The notes under the pieces are model-generated. The model had not been told where the DNA came from. It saw only the letters and a list, made by a program, of their open reading frames with translations, and did no database searches. DNA of 64,000 nt, taken from the NCBI GenBank assembly GCA_024734555.1, contig JANPWX010000336.1, positions 62,001 through 126,000 of the forward strand. Direction: 5' to 3'. The first letter of the stretch is position 1. Each line of letters starts with the position of its first letter. Shown here piece by piece: positions 40,401 through 49,360 of the stretch. The position numbers and the translations under genes are program-made. Source of the DNA: Trochalopteron elliotii (Eukaryota > Chordata > Aves > Passeriformes > Leiothrichidae).

Positions 40401-43400
40401 CTTAGGGGGTAAGGGGTTGGGTCACTTAGCTTTTTAAAAAAAGTAACACACTATCAGCACTGAGTAACAGCACCTTTAAGACATCCAGACATCCTCCTTG
40501 ACTCTTTTCCTTTTATTTCCTTCTATTATTATTTTTTAACTCCTTTCCACTGGGCAGCACTGGCAAGGTTGTTACAGTTCCCGTGGGCATCCTCTCCTGC
40601 TGTTGAGCAGGTCCCAAGCTTTAGAGCAAGGACTGCTGCATCCTAGAAAAAAGGGACTTGTCCAATTCTGCTCTGCAGCACATCAGTCATGAGATCAGCC
40701 CTTGTCTGAAACACAAACAGCTGCCTGGAATACTAGAAAAGGCTGCATGGTCCTCACTAAAGGTTTCCAATGGCCTGGCCAGCTACAAAAACAATTCTGC
40801 TACTGAGCAGGCACATCAATTGCTGTCCTTTGCCTCTCTGTCTTCACTCAGCTCTTGAAGCTTTTAGCAGGTAAATCAGGAGTTCTCAATAAGTCTGTGC
40901 CTGAGAGGTCTGTCACACTTGAACCATCTTTCTGATCTGGGAGCCATCCTCAAATCTGCACTTAAGAAAGCTACTGGCCTACATCACTTTGAGAAGAGCT
41001 TATTTCTCCCCTTAACAAAAACCATTTCTAAGAAGACTCAGATCCCACATTAAGCCTAAATTAATAGAGCCAGTCTCTGCAGATTTTGATGTGTTAAGGT
41101 GAAGGGGGCAAGCGTGCTGCAAAATTACAGTCCAAGGTACTGAGGACAATTTCAAACTTGGATAATTTTCTCATTTTGCATGGGTAATCTCCAAAGCTTC
41201 ATGTTACAGACAATTCAATTCCACATGTACATTATGTATAAAATTTCCATTTCCTGCTGAAGCTAATAACCTTGTCCTCTCTCTAAGCAATTCAGTGCTA
41301 GCAGTTCTAGAGAGAGCTCAGCTGTACAGTGCCATCACTCAAGTCTGCAAGGATGTGGATATGAAGCCCTTCTTTAAAGGGGAACCCTCCTTTTCTGGCT
41401 AGAAAATGTCAAGTGACTCTCCTTGATTTATTTAGTACCTAGCACATCTTCTAGACTTATTAGCCTGATAGCTGTCTGAGCACAGCTTGCACTCTTGACT
41501 TATCTGCTTTAATATACAACTTTTAGCTTTGTAAGTAGTTTCTATTCCTACTGCCATCGTACCACCCTAATTATGCACATAAATACCCTGCCAAGACCAC
41601 TGCAAGGATTGAATTCTTAGAAAGTAAATCCTAGCATTGTTTTCCTCTGATTTCTTTGCCTTTCCTCTTTTAAAACATTTCTCACCCCCGCTCCTCCCAG
41701 GGACAAGCATCTTTGGAAGGACTCCAAAAAACCACTGACCTGTACTAAAGGATGAAGTTGCTTTCCCAAAATATTCCCTTTTTATTTAAAATCAAAAGGT
41801 CTTATAAACTGCATCTAAAGCCAGTTTTCCTAATTCATTCCTGTTGTTGTTTGATACTGGCAATATGCCAGGTACCCACAAAAGTTGTTCGCTCTTCTGT
41901 TACAGTTGGGCAGAGGAGAGGGGAAAAATTTAGTGAAGGGCTCATGTGTTGAGACAAGGATTGGGAGAAAAAAACACTCTAAGGGCAAAACGGGTTCAAA
42001 TTTAAAGGTATAAAGTATATCTATTATTAACAGAATCAGAGGAGGATAATGAGAAGTAAAATAAGCCTTTAAAACACTTTTTTTCCTGCCAGCCCCTCCC
42101 TCCTTCCCATTGATAGCACAGGGAGACAGGGCAGGGGGGGTTTTGGTCAGTTTGTCACTTGAGATCTTCTTCTGTTTGCTCAGGGAGAGGAATCTTTCCT
42201 CTGCTGTGCCATGGGGTCCCTCCCATGGGCACACAGTCCTTCCAAAACTGCTTTGGCATGGGTAACTCGTCCGTGGGGTATAATCATTTAAGGACAGGCT
42301 GCTCTAGTCTGGAAGCAGGACCCTCTCAGTCTGTCTCTGGAAGCAGGAGCCCTCTTGCTCTGTCTGAGTCTCCCACTGGATCACAGCTTGCTCTGGCATC
42401 CACCCGCTCTGCCGTGAGCACTTTTCCCACAGGCTGTGAGTGGATCTCTGCATCCCCCATGGACTTCATGCATTACAGGGGCACAGCTGCTTCACCATAG
42501 TCCTCACCATGGCCTGCAGAGGAATCTCAGCTCTGGAACGCCTCCTCCCCCTCTTTCTTTCCACTGACCTCAGTGCTGCCATGTTTTTACCCACACGTCC
42601 TCACTTCCTCCTCTTTTCTGACTAGAAGAAAAACTGCTGCTTGTAGGTACCAGTGTCAACAAGTTCCACTAACTCAAAGATCCCTGCAGGATCCTGTAGC
42701 GCCGAGGGATTGACCTGTCTACGCTCCGCGTCAGGGAATTGCTTATCGTGCTTTCACTGCCGGCCAGGCAGTGGCAGCTGCAGCAGTGCTGGCGCTGTTT
42801 AATGCCTCTCCTCATGCAGGGTACTGGGAAGGAGAAGCCACTGACCCCAGCCCTGCCCTTTCACTTTGCACTTTCAGGCAACACAGCTGGCTAGAGGTGG
42901 CCAGACAGGCAAGGCTTGGTGCAGGCCGCACCGAAATGGCGGCAGCTGTGGCAGTGTACGGCCGCAGGCTGTGCCAGGCACGCGGTGCCCTCCCACCCCT
43001 GGGGGAAAAACTCTGCGTGTGCTGTTTTGATTTTCTCCCTAAGTATGTCATCAGAGCCCCTGTAATTGGGCCAACAGCGTGTCCATCTTTAGAGCCATCA
43101 GAGAATGGCTCTGTCGAACATGGTAGAAGTTTCTAGCAGCTTCTCACAGAAGCCACCCTGTGGCCCTCCCCTGCTGCTAAAAAATCAGGCCATGCCAGAT
43201 CAACACAATTCCTCAAGGAATTCCTTACTCACAAACTGATTAGAAGGGCACAAGCAGTGCTGCCTTCAGCTTGCTGGTCACTCTGTTGCCATCTGTGAGC
43301 CCCAGAGAGGGGAAGGCAGCAGAGGAGGGGAGGCACAAGCATGAAGAGGCAATGTTGACAGGTGTATGTAAAGGGATACAAAACACAGTCCCCTGGGTGG

Positions 43401-46400
43401 GGATATCCTGTATTAACCTGTGTGCCAAACGCAGGCAGAATATTTCAGAGGCAGTGCAGGTTAGAGACACGAGTATCCACGAGATGACCTTGGTTCAGTT
43501 AAGGCAGTGTTGCTCTGCAGAAGCTCTTCCACAATTCTGCCTCATTCCTTCTCCAGTATCCTCCTCACCCCAACTGACTGGGTGGGTTTGTGACTGGGTG
43601 CTTGTATGCCACGCTTTAACTGGTATACAAACCTGGCACCACCAGACACATGGAGCTAGGTAGGCTGTGGATCTGCTCCATTACTGTGTGCCCTGCAGCT
43701 CTGGTGTTCAGTGTCCCACTTGGAAATGTGACCTAATTTTGTGACCTCTGATTGTTTCCAAGCAGAACTGCCATACAGTGGCTGCCTGTGGCCTGTGCCA
43801 AAGATGTCTGGGCTTTGTTCTGTTGATTGTTGACTACTGGACCTTCTTCTCTGTCATTTTTCAGATGTGCAAGTTTTTTGCTTCTTGCCCCTGTTGCAGA
43901 GCCAAATGAGCAGGGGAATGCATCAGAGAGTCCTTGATGGTACAGGGCTGCACTGAGCAGGTGCTACTGACAGACCAGCAAGGCTCTGATGGCTGAAAGG
44001 GCCACCTCCAGCATGCAGAAAGCCAATACACTGGAGCTGAGTGTCAGTGCCCAAGATGCTTGCTCACTGCAGGGAATCAGGAGGCCAAAGTCAATTCTGT
44101 ATGTCTCACAAAGCCTGCTTAGTCAACACCTTCAGAAGGACAGTAAACAGCACCTTTCTCCTGCAGAGGTGCTACTTTGCACTAGAGATTTGAGTGGGGC
44201 AGTGGAGTACATGCTGTACACAGCAGAAATGGAATTGTTTGCACCAGCCAGCTTGTGCTAATGCCCTGACTTCAGCAACCATTTCAACAGAGCAGCACTG
44301 CTGGAAATACCAAGAAAGGTCTTGCTAGTGAGCTAAAGCTCTGCAGTAGGCAGGAGTGTCTCATCCATATGACCATTCTGTTGATGGAAGAGAAGCTGTG
44401 CCTTAACTTCTCAGCAAGTTTAGACTTGCTCTTTCGTGTGACTGCAAGCAGTTTGTTTTGCAAGCAAGTTATGCCATTAGACTGTTCTGAACATGCCTCC
44501 TTGCCCAGCAGGAGCTGAGCTATGCTGCTTCTACCAAGGAAAGGAGGTTACCCCAAGAGGATATTTTGTTCCAAACTGGCCATCATAAAGTCATAAAGGC
44601 CTCAGAGATCTTGCATTGACCCAGGGCAGTAAGTCAGCCAGGAGCCTCAAAGCAGGATGTCCAACACAGAGGGGAGAAGCAGAAACATGTCTCTGCACAG
44701 TGATGAAGCATGATGCTTTCTAGTAAGACAGCTGATGCCATTTTATTAAGTCAGGCATGGGGTAAAAGAGCAGGGATGGCCCAGCTTTATGGGCCAGCTT
44801 TATTACCCAGCTGAAAGGATAATTAGCATCTTTCCTGGTGCAGACACATGGGATGGGTGCTACCTTGCACTCCTAAATGCACGCCAAAATCATACTGCAT
44901 GTAACACTGAGACATCTCTGCAAGCCCATGTTCAGAACTGGTTGGGGAGCCAGTTTGCAGCTTATCTTCCCAGTGCACTGTGGGACACTGGGGGGTTATC
45001 CAGGATGCCTAAGCATTTATCCTGCCTTAAAACCTGGGTGACAGAGCTTCTTCTGTAAAATGTTTTACCCCATCACAAAATCCTCTAACGGGTTAGGTTA
45101 GCAGGGGTCAGTAGGGATCTGCTCCAACCCTCTGAAAAAGAAGGTCAGCCTCAAATTTGCATGCCATTGCTCTGGGCTTTGTCCAGTCAAACACTATCTC
45201 CAAGAACAGAAATTTCACAAAAACTACCCCCCAAGCATTTGGCAGGAATGTGGTTTATGTGAGTGACCCAAGGCACTCTATTATCTCTCAGCAAATGCAG
45301 CCTCACTTTCTCTTGTTCTGTAGGGATTATCCAAGGATTTCCATTTCTCTGAACAGGACTAAAAGGGACGTAAGTTCTCTGGGTTCTGAGGTTAAAACAA
45401 ACATGTTGCACTAAAATGAATGAAAAGTGTTTTTCCAGAAACTTTCCTGAACTGGTTCAGTCATAGTTTCATTCTTACATGGCTTTCCTTTCAAAAGACA
45501 ACTCAGCCCTGCTCCTTGTCCCTACGTGCCAATGGGCCAGCCAAAAGCTGTGGATGGAGTAGGCCAGCTGGACTCACTGGGCAGTTTCAGAGGCCCTCCA
45601 GTGCTGAAAGCCACGACTAAGACATTGCCAGAGAAGGGAATGATTGCATGGGAAACAAATTCCAAATGCACTACCATAGTGTGGAGAAAGGTGAATCTTT
45701 CCCTTATATACCCCACCATCTTGGAAGGATGCAACAGTCCAGTAGGCACTGGGCTCAGAAGCATCCTAGCTTCTGCAGTCAGCTGGTGACAGGAGTGATT
45801 TTCCTCCCATTCCCTTTCCATCATCTGTGCTCCCAGTCAAACCAGTCTTTGGAGCAAGGCCTTTTGCATTTTCACAAACACCAAGGGGCATATACGTATC
45901 CCTCAGCATCCTCAGGCTGATCTGTTTGAAAATGGATGAGGCTGCTGTGCTTCTACCAGGATCTGAACTGCTTCTGACTCAGAATTAGCTTAGGGCAGTT
46001 TAACTTTCACTGTGATACCAGTGAAACAGGCTAGGGAAAAAACTCTTCCAGCAGTCTCCCTAAACTGATGAAAAGCCAAAGCAGAACACAACAGCTGAGA
46101 CTGGTCTGTACCCAGGCACGTACCAGGTGCTGCCTATGGGGCCCTGATCTCTATGGGGAACTGAATGAGAATGTAACAAGCTGATTCAAATATGTTTTGA
46201 GGGCGTTCAGCCACACGCTGGATAATCTTGATCCAAAGTGTGCTTTCATTGCCTCTGAACTGAAAATCTGAGTCCTTCCCTCCCTCTGCTCCAACTTCAC
46301 ATGCCAAGAAATCGTGGCTTCCCTGGCACAAAGTGCACGCTGGGGGAACAGGGCTCTGTCAAATGTGTTGGGAAAGAAACGAGCCCCAAAGTAAAATGCC

Positions 46401-48793
46401 AGCATATGCTGACTATTACTGAGTGTAATGTAGTACACTCAAGTATGTTACATTTCACACAGAGCTTGTGCCAGGAGAGCCATATTTCAAATCTCCCTTA
46501 TTAGCGGTCACGAGAGTGAGGGTTGATTTTAGACTGCTGGGCAATGATTCACATGAGGAGATACTCAACAAGCCTTTCCTACACAAGCAATTACAGGAAA
46601 AAGCCACTGCCTTGGCCCAATTAATTTTGTCTCTGGAAACCAGCTCTGAATAAATTAATATAGCTAGAATTGGAAAAGAAGGTAGGGTGACAAAGTCATA
46701 GCATAACATCTGCAAACTTCACCATGCTGGCTGTGACTTCCAGGAAATCCATCCATGGATTTTTTTCTATTAGCCAAGGCAAGAAGGCTGCGTGGCCACT
46801 GAGGAATGATCTCTGGGAAGAAAAGAGAAGTCATCCTCTTGAGAAAGTCCCTTCCGAATGAAAACAAGCTGAAATCCTACCAGAGTTCTCAACCACTGTT
46901 TAATAACTGCAGTCACTTTCCAACATGAAGTACCTTAGGACCACCTTAAGAAAGGGAACATGGCCTCTGGATAAAAGTGTTTTCCTTCTCTCCAAAGACT
47001 GAGAGTATTCCTACCATCAACTCTCCTCTTGCTTTGTCTCCTGAATTTTCTGACTGGAGGCAGACTCTGCAATCATGATTGAAGGCTACCTTTACCCAAG
47101 CAGTGCTTTTCATCAGAGGGGACCTCAGTGCAGGATCACACAGACTGGAAAACTGAACATGTCTCCCAAGGTGAAATCAGCCAGCACTCAGCAGAAATGT
47201 ATAAATTTACTGGCAGCACGAGCAGAGTGCTGCCAAGACAGCAGCTGATGAAATCAATGTTCTCCCACGCTGGAATTTAATACTGGTATCCTAGCATTTC
47301 TTATGAACTACTCTTGAGTGCTCTCAGTGCCTGTCTTACTAGAATTTTGAAGCAGACATTTCTAGCATTGCTGTCATCAAGCTGCAATGCTAGTTTAGCA
47401 CCAACACAGTGAACACCACTCTCTAAAGCAAACTGTTGGCATGAAGCTCCACAGCACCCACACACAAGCTGGCCACACCCAGATTATACTGTAGAAAGTT
47501 GCCATTTAAGACTGCCAAAAGAAAAGAAGCAGCACCAAAAAAATCTTGCAGCAAGCATGAGATTAATTTCAACTCCCCTAGGGTCTCTCCAAAGGGCCTG
47601 GCACAGCACAGAAGGCAGGAGAGATGACAAAGCACACAGCAGCAGCTGAGGATGGGGCACAGGGAAAGGTGTGTCTTCCCTGGCACCAGTGGGTAGAAAC
47701 AGGGAAAAAGTGGGGCACAATCCCAAGGAAGGAAAACCAGATTGAAAACGCAGAATAGGAGAAAGATGAGCTCCTGGAAACTTTGCACACGAGTTAGTAT
47801 GAGAAAGGCTTCCACACTTTGTTATACTCACATTAGTATTTCTGCTCCTTCTGACAGGCACTGGAGCAAAACTAGTGCTCACTACCTGGGGAACAGGAAT
47901 GGAGCAATCTGCCAATCAGACAAGGTCATCAGATAAAATTCAGCCCAAACAGAAAAGATAGACATTATCTCAGGCCATTAAGCTCATTGTTACCAGATGC
48001 AAGGACTCCTTGCAGGTCAATGACCTACCATGTACACCTGCCTTCATGGAGCACTGGAGGGAGCACTGGTTTTGTTGTCATCATCCCCACCGTGGCTGGA
48101 TTTGGAGCCTGTCCCTTTGCAGGCACCCATGTCTACTCTCAAGCTTTCTTCATCGTATAACTTCAGCACCATCAAACAAGACTAGACCCAATCCTGCCCT
48201 ACGACACTGTGGTCTTCCATCTGCAGCATGAAACCCACTTCAAAAATGGGGAGTCCAGAGAAAGACACCCCCTTGTTCTAATGGATGCAGAAGAAGTACC
48301 ATTCTTGACATGGATCTACTGTGACCATTCCAATGGCCAAATCCCCACGGGTCTGCCAGGACCTGGTCTAGAAGCCTCCTCCAGGGAGCTCCTGCTCCAT
48401 GGGATCCGACCCTACCTGTCCAGCCAGTGTACGCGGTGCAGTCATGCGGGTCGGCGGACTTGAGGCCCCTCTCCATCTGCTGCAGCAGCTCCCTGATTTT
48501 GTTATTCAGCCGCTGCGTGAATTCGGGGGTCAGCTGTGGAGAGAAAACCCACCACACGTGAAGACAACGCCAGCAGGGCGGGTGGGCATCGGTACAGCGG
48601 GCACACCCGGCGGGCGCACAGCCGGGAAACCGCGTTCGTAACCTGACAGGTCTCTGCTGTGCACGGCCGGGGCAGATCCCCGCAGCCGCCTCACCCCAGC
48701 CCCGCTCACCCGCCCGGCCGCGTCGAAGTAGCTGGTGGCCAAGGACTTGTCATAGTCCGCGTAGGGGTTCGGCAGCGCCCGCTGCGCCATCAT
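31353..48793 (-). CDS. LANCL1: LANCL1, complete gene: LanC-like protein 1 (glutathione-binding, zinc-containing)
   Basis: Nine coding exons on the minus strand join in phase into 1200 bases, 399 residues plus stop, matching the human length I recall. Coding segments run 48790-48710, 48533-48416, 39958-39751, 35901-35766, 35440-35294, 33334-33152, 32764-32588, 32312-32240 and 31429-31353, all with GT-AG introns. LANCL1 is the eukaryotic homologue of bacterial lanthionine cyclases, a cytosolic alpha-toroid that binds zinc and glutathione; it is reported to add glutathione to dehydroamino acids in damaged proteins and to protect neurons from oxidative stress. The zinc ligands Cys276 (in HWCHG), Cys322 and His323 (in LCHGT) are present at the human positions. 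Seven GxxG-like motifs (GWTG, GDAG, GRMG, GLAG, GAPG, GTAG, GMAG) mark the repeats. At about 17 kb the gene is compact. I see no frameshift or internal stop. Confidence 0.98.
31430..32239 (-). other. LANCL1: LANCL1 intron 8
   Basis: An 810-base intron with donor GTAATC at 32239 and acceptor CAG at 31430. It interrupts a glycine codon (phase 1). I see no other feature inside. Confidence 0.95.
32240..32312 (-). CDS. LANCL1: LANCL1 exon 8
   Basis: This exon encodes residues 351-374, FAEWCLSYGQHGCRTPDTPF then SLFE, plus the first base of Gly375. Acceptor TTTTCTCAG, donor GTAATC. Compared with recalled human sequence it has Ser for Glu and Gln for Glu in an otherwise identical segment. Confidence 0.97.
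32588..32764 (-). CDS. LANCL1: LANCL1 exon 7 (zinc ligands Cys322/His323)
   Basis: This exon encodes residues 292-350, beginning VFGEQQYLND and ending MKYLYRACK. It contains KKGYGLCHGTAG, which supplies zinc ligands Cys322 and His323, a GxxG repeat and the lysine pair 316-317 next to the active site. Acceptor TCTCTGCAG, donor GTAAGT, both phase 0. Confidence 0.98.
33152..33334 (-). CDS. LANCL1: LANCL1 exon 6 (zinc ligand Cys276)
   Basis: This exon encodes residues 231-291. It starts PGFGVSQVKLHNTVKPSVDY and includes LLVHWCHGAPGVIYM, which carries the zinc ligand Cys276 and the fifth GxxG repeat. The first residues (PGFG) differ from the human PSLQ, the most divergent point in the protein apart from the N-terminus. 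Acceptor CTCTTAG; the donor GTACCA is non-optimal. Confidence 0.97.
33335..35293 (-). other. LANCL1: LANCL1 intron 5
   Basis: A phase-0 intron of about 2 kb with donor GTAAGA at 35293. It contains an AT-rich low-complexity stretch at about 34499-34580 made of TATTTATT-type runs. I see no nested gene. Confidence 0.9.
35294..35440 (-). CDS. LANCL1: LANCL1 exon 5
   Basis: This exon encodes residues 182-230 from VCEAVVASGESLAKKRNFTA through KSPLMYEWYQEYYVGAAHGL to AGIYYYLMQ. It contains the fourth GxxG repeat (GAAHGLAG) and is nearly identical to the recalled human exon. Acceptor CTTCACAG, donor GTAAGA, both phase 0. Confidence 0.98.
35766..35901 (-). CDS. LANCL1: LANCL1 exon 4
   Basis: This exon completes Arg136 with one base and encodes residues 137-181, LLHLYKVDPRVPDELLYGRM then GYLSALIFVN and KHFGEEKIPQSHIQQ. 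It holds the third repeat (GRMG). Acceptor CATTGTAG, donor GTACTG. The 325-base intron 4 (35441-35765) follows it. Confidence 0.97.
35902..39750 (-). other. LANCL1: LANCL1 intron 3
   Basis: A phase-2 intron of about 3.8 kb, donor GTAAAA at 39750 and acceptor TGTAG at 35902. It contains a CTCF-like motif at 38554-38567 and a small inverted repeat at about 39418-39442. No coding sequence is recognised in it. Confidence 0.93.
38554..38567 (+). promoter_or_regulatory. CTCF-like motif in LANCL1 intron 3
   Basis: The sequence CCATTAGATGGCAG matches 13 of 14 positions of CCASYAGRKGGCRS, the only mismatch being T at position 4. Flanking A before and TGC after also resemble common CTCF sites. Motif evidence only. 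Confidence 0.35.
39751..39958 (-). CDS. LANCL1: LANCL1 exon 3
   Basis: This exon completes Gly67 and encodes residues 68-135, from IALLYLHLYDVYGDPAYLEV to QAEDCII, plus two bases of Arg136. It includes SITFLCGDAGPLAVAAV, the second GxxG repeat. Acceptor TTCTGCAG, donor GTAAAA. The start at IALLYL follows from the acceptor; a methionine is not needed. Confidence 0.98.
39959..48415 (-). other. LANCL1: LANCL1 intron 2
   Basis: The largest intron, about 8.5 kb, phase 1, donor GTAGGG at 48415. Most of it is unremarkable. A GC- and CpG-richer patch at about 42690-43060 contains a plus-strand open frame and a YY1-like motif, and 42290-42370 has an imperfect duplication around TCTGGAAGCAGGA. I recognise no nested gene with confidence. 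Confidence 0.93.
42690..43060 (+). other. CpG-rich patch with YY1-like motif and possible first exon
   Basis: CpG dinucleotides are concentrated here relative to the surrounding intron. At about 42931-42943 the sequence CCGAAATGGCGGC resembles the YY1 initiator element AANATGGCGGC. The same ATG opens a plus-strand frame reading MAAAVAVYGRRLCQARGALP and onward to CCFDFLP, and a good splice donor, GTATGT, follows at about 43042. This could be the promoter and first exon of a transcript antisense to LANCL1, a regulatory CpG element, or chance. I do not recognise the peptide. Confidence 0.3.
48416..48533 (-). CDS. LANCL1: LANCL1 exon 2
   Basis: This exon encodes residues 28-66, LTPEFTQRLNNKIRELLQQM then ERGLKSADPHDCTAYTGWT, plus the first base of Gly67. 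Acceptor CTCTCCACAG, donor GTAGGG. Intron 1 before it (48534-48709) is only 176 bases and lies within the CpG island. Confidence 0.98.
48710..48793 (-). CDS. LANCL1: LANCL1 exon 1 (start codon)
   Basis: The exon begins with two tandem ATG codons, 48793-48791 and 48790-48788. The second matches the conserved N-terminus (MAQRALPNPYADYDKSLATS then YFDAAGR, residues 1-27); it has A at -3 and G at +4 and is the preferred start by homology. Using the first ATG would add one methionine. Donor GTGAGC follows Arg27 in phase 0. Confidence 0.95.
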
Positions 48794-48799
48794 GGTCCC

Positions 48800-48830
48800 G
48801 CTCGGCTCGGCTCGGCTCGGCTCCGCTCGG
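48800..48830. repeat. (CTCGG)n pentanucleotide repeat in the LANCL1 5' leader
   Basis: Four CTCGG units followed by CTCCG and CTCGG lie just upstream of the LANCL1 start on the plus strand (CCGAG units in the transcript). The GC-rich repeat would sit in the 5' UTR about ten bases from the ATG and could form secondary structure. Confidence 0.9.
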
Positions 48831-48964
48831 CCGCGGCCCGCCCCGGCTCCGCCCCGGAAGGCGCCGCTGCCGCCGCTCGCCCCTTCCCGCGCCAGGGGCG
48901 GGCTCGGGGGCTGCTGCCGGTGCTGAGCGGGGCCGCGACCCTGTCCGGAGATCGTGTGAGGGTC

Positions 48965-49360
48965 AAGGCCTGTGCAGCAGGTTCTGTATGCTTTAGAGAG
49001 CCCCGTGGAGTTAAGGTCCATTGCAGCTGATCATGTAGGGTCGCATGGAGCTGATCATCAAGGGGTCGATTGCAGCTGGCCCTGTGGGGTTTAGGGACCC
49101 ATTGCTGGTGAGCCTGTGGGCTTTAGGGCGCCCTTTGGAATATAAGGTCCCCCTCAGCTGGTCTTGTGTGGCTTAGGGACACCGTGGTGTTGAGGGTAAC
49201 TGTTTCTGTCTGGCTTAGGGAGCGCTGTGAGATTTTGGGCGCCTTACAGCTGGCCTTGTGGTGTTCAGGAGTCCCGTGTGGGGGTCCCTGTGGGGTTTGG
49301 TTCAGTTGGCTGCATGAAGCTTGGAGGCCCCGTGGGATTAGGGGCTCCTTGCACCAGCCT
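48965..49360. repeat. Degenerate minisatellite, unit about 50 bp
   Basis: Successive blocks repeat the pattern TGCAGCTGGCCTTGTGGGG, TTTAGGGACCCCGTGGGAT, then TTAAGGTCCC with many substitutions and internal deletions. Clear copies start near 48970, 49070, 49110, 49155, 49245 and 49280. It abuts the LANCL1 CpG island. Copy number is about eight to ten by eye. Confidence 0.65.

Larger units (their letters stand above)
48400..48960. promoter_or_regulatory. LANCL1: CpG island and LANCL1 promoter
   Basis: CpG dinucleotides are dense around LANCL1 exons 1-2 and upstream. Two GC boxes (CCGCCCC on the plus strand, about 48838-48844 and 48849-48855) and an ETS/GABPA-type CCGGAAG (48854-48860) lie 50-70 bases upstream of the start codon. 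No TATA box is evident, as usual for a broadly expressed gene. The architecture would also permit divergent plus-strand transcription. Limits of the island are by eye. Confidence 0.8.

Noticed and set aside
45075..45140. Possible CR1 fragment (GGGATCTGCTCCAACCCTCTG)
   Set aside because: Only a short stretch resembles the CR1 end and the flanks do not follow the family. Too weak to call.
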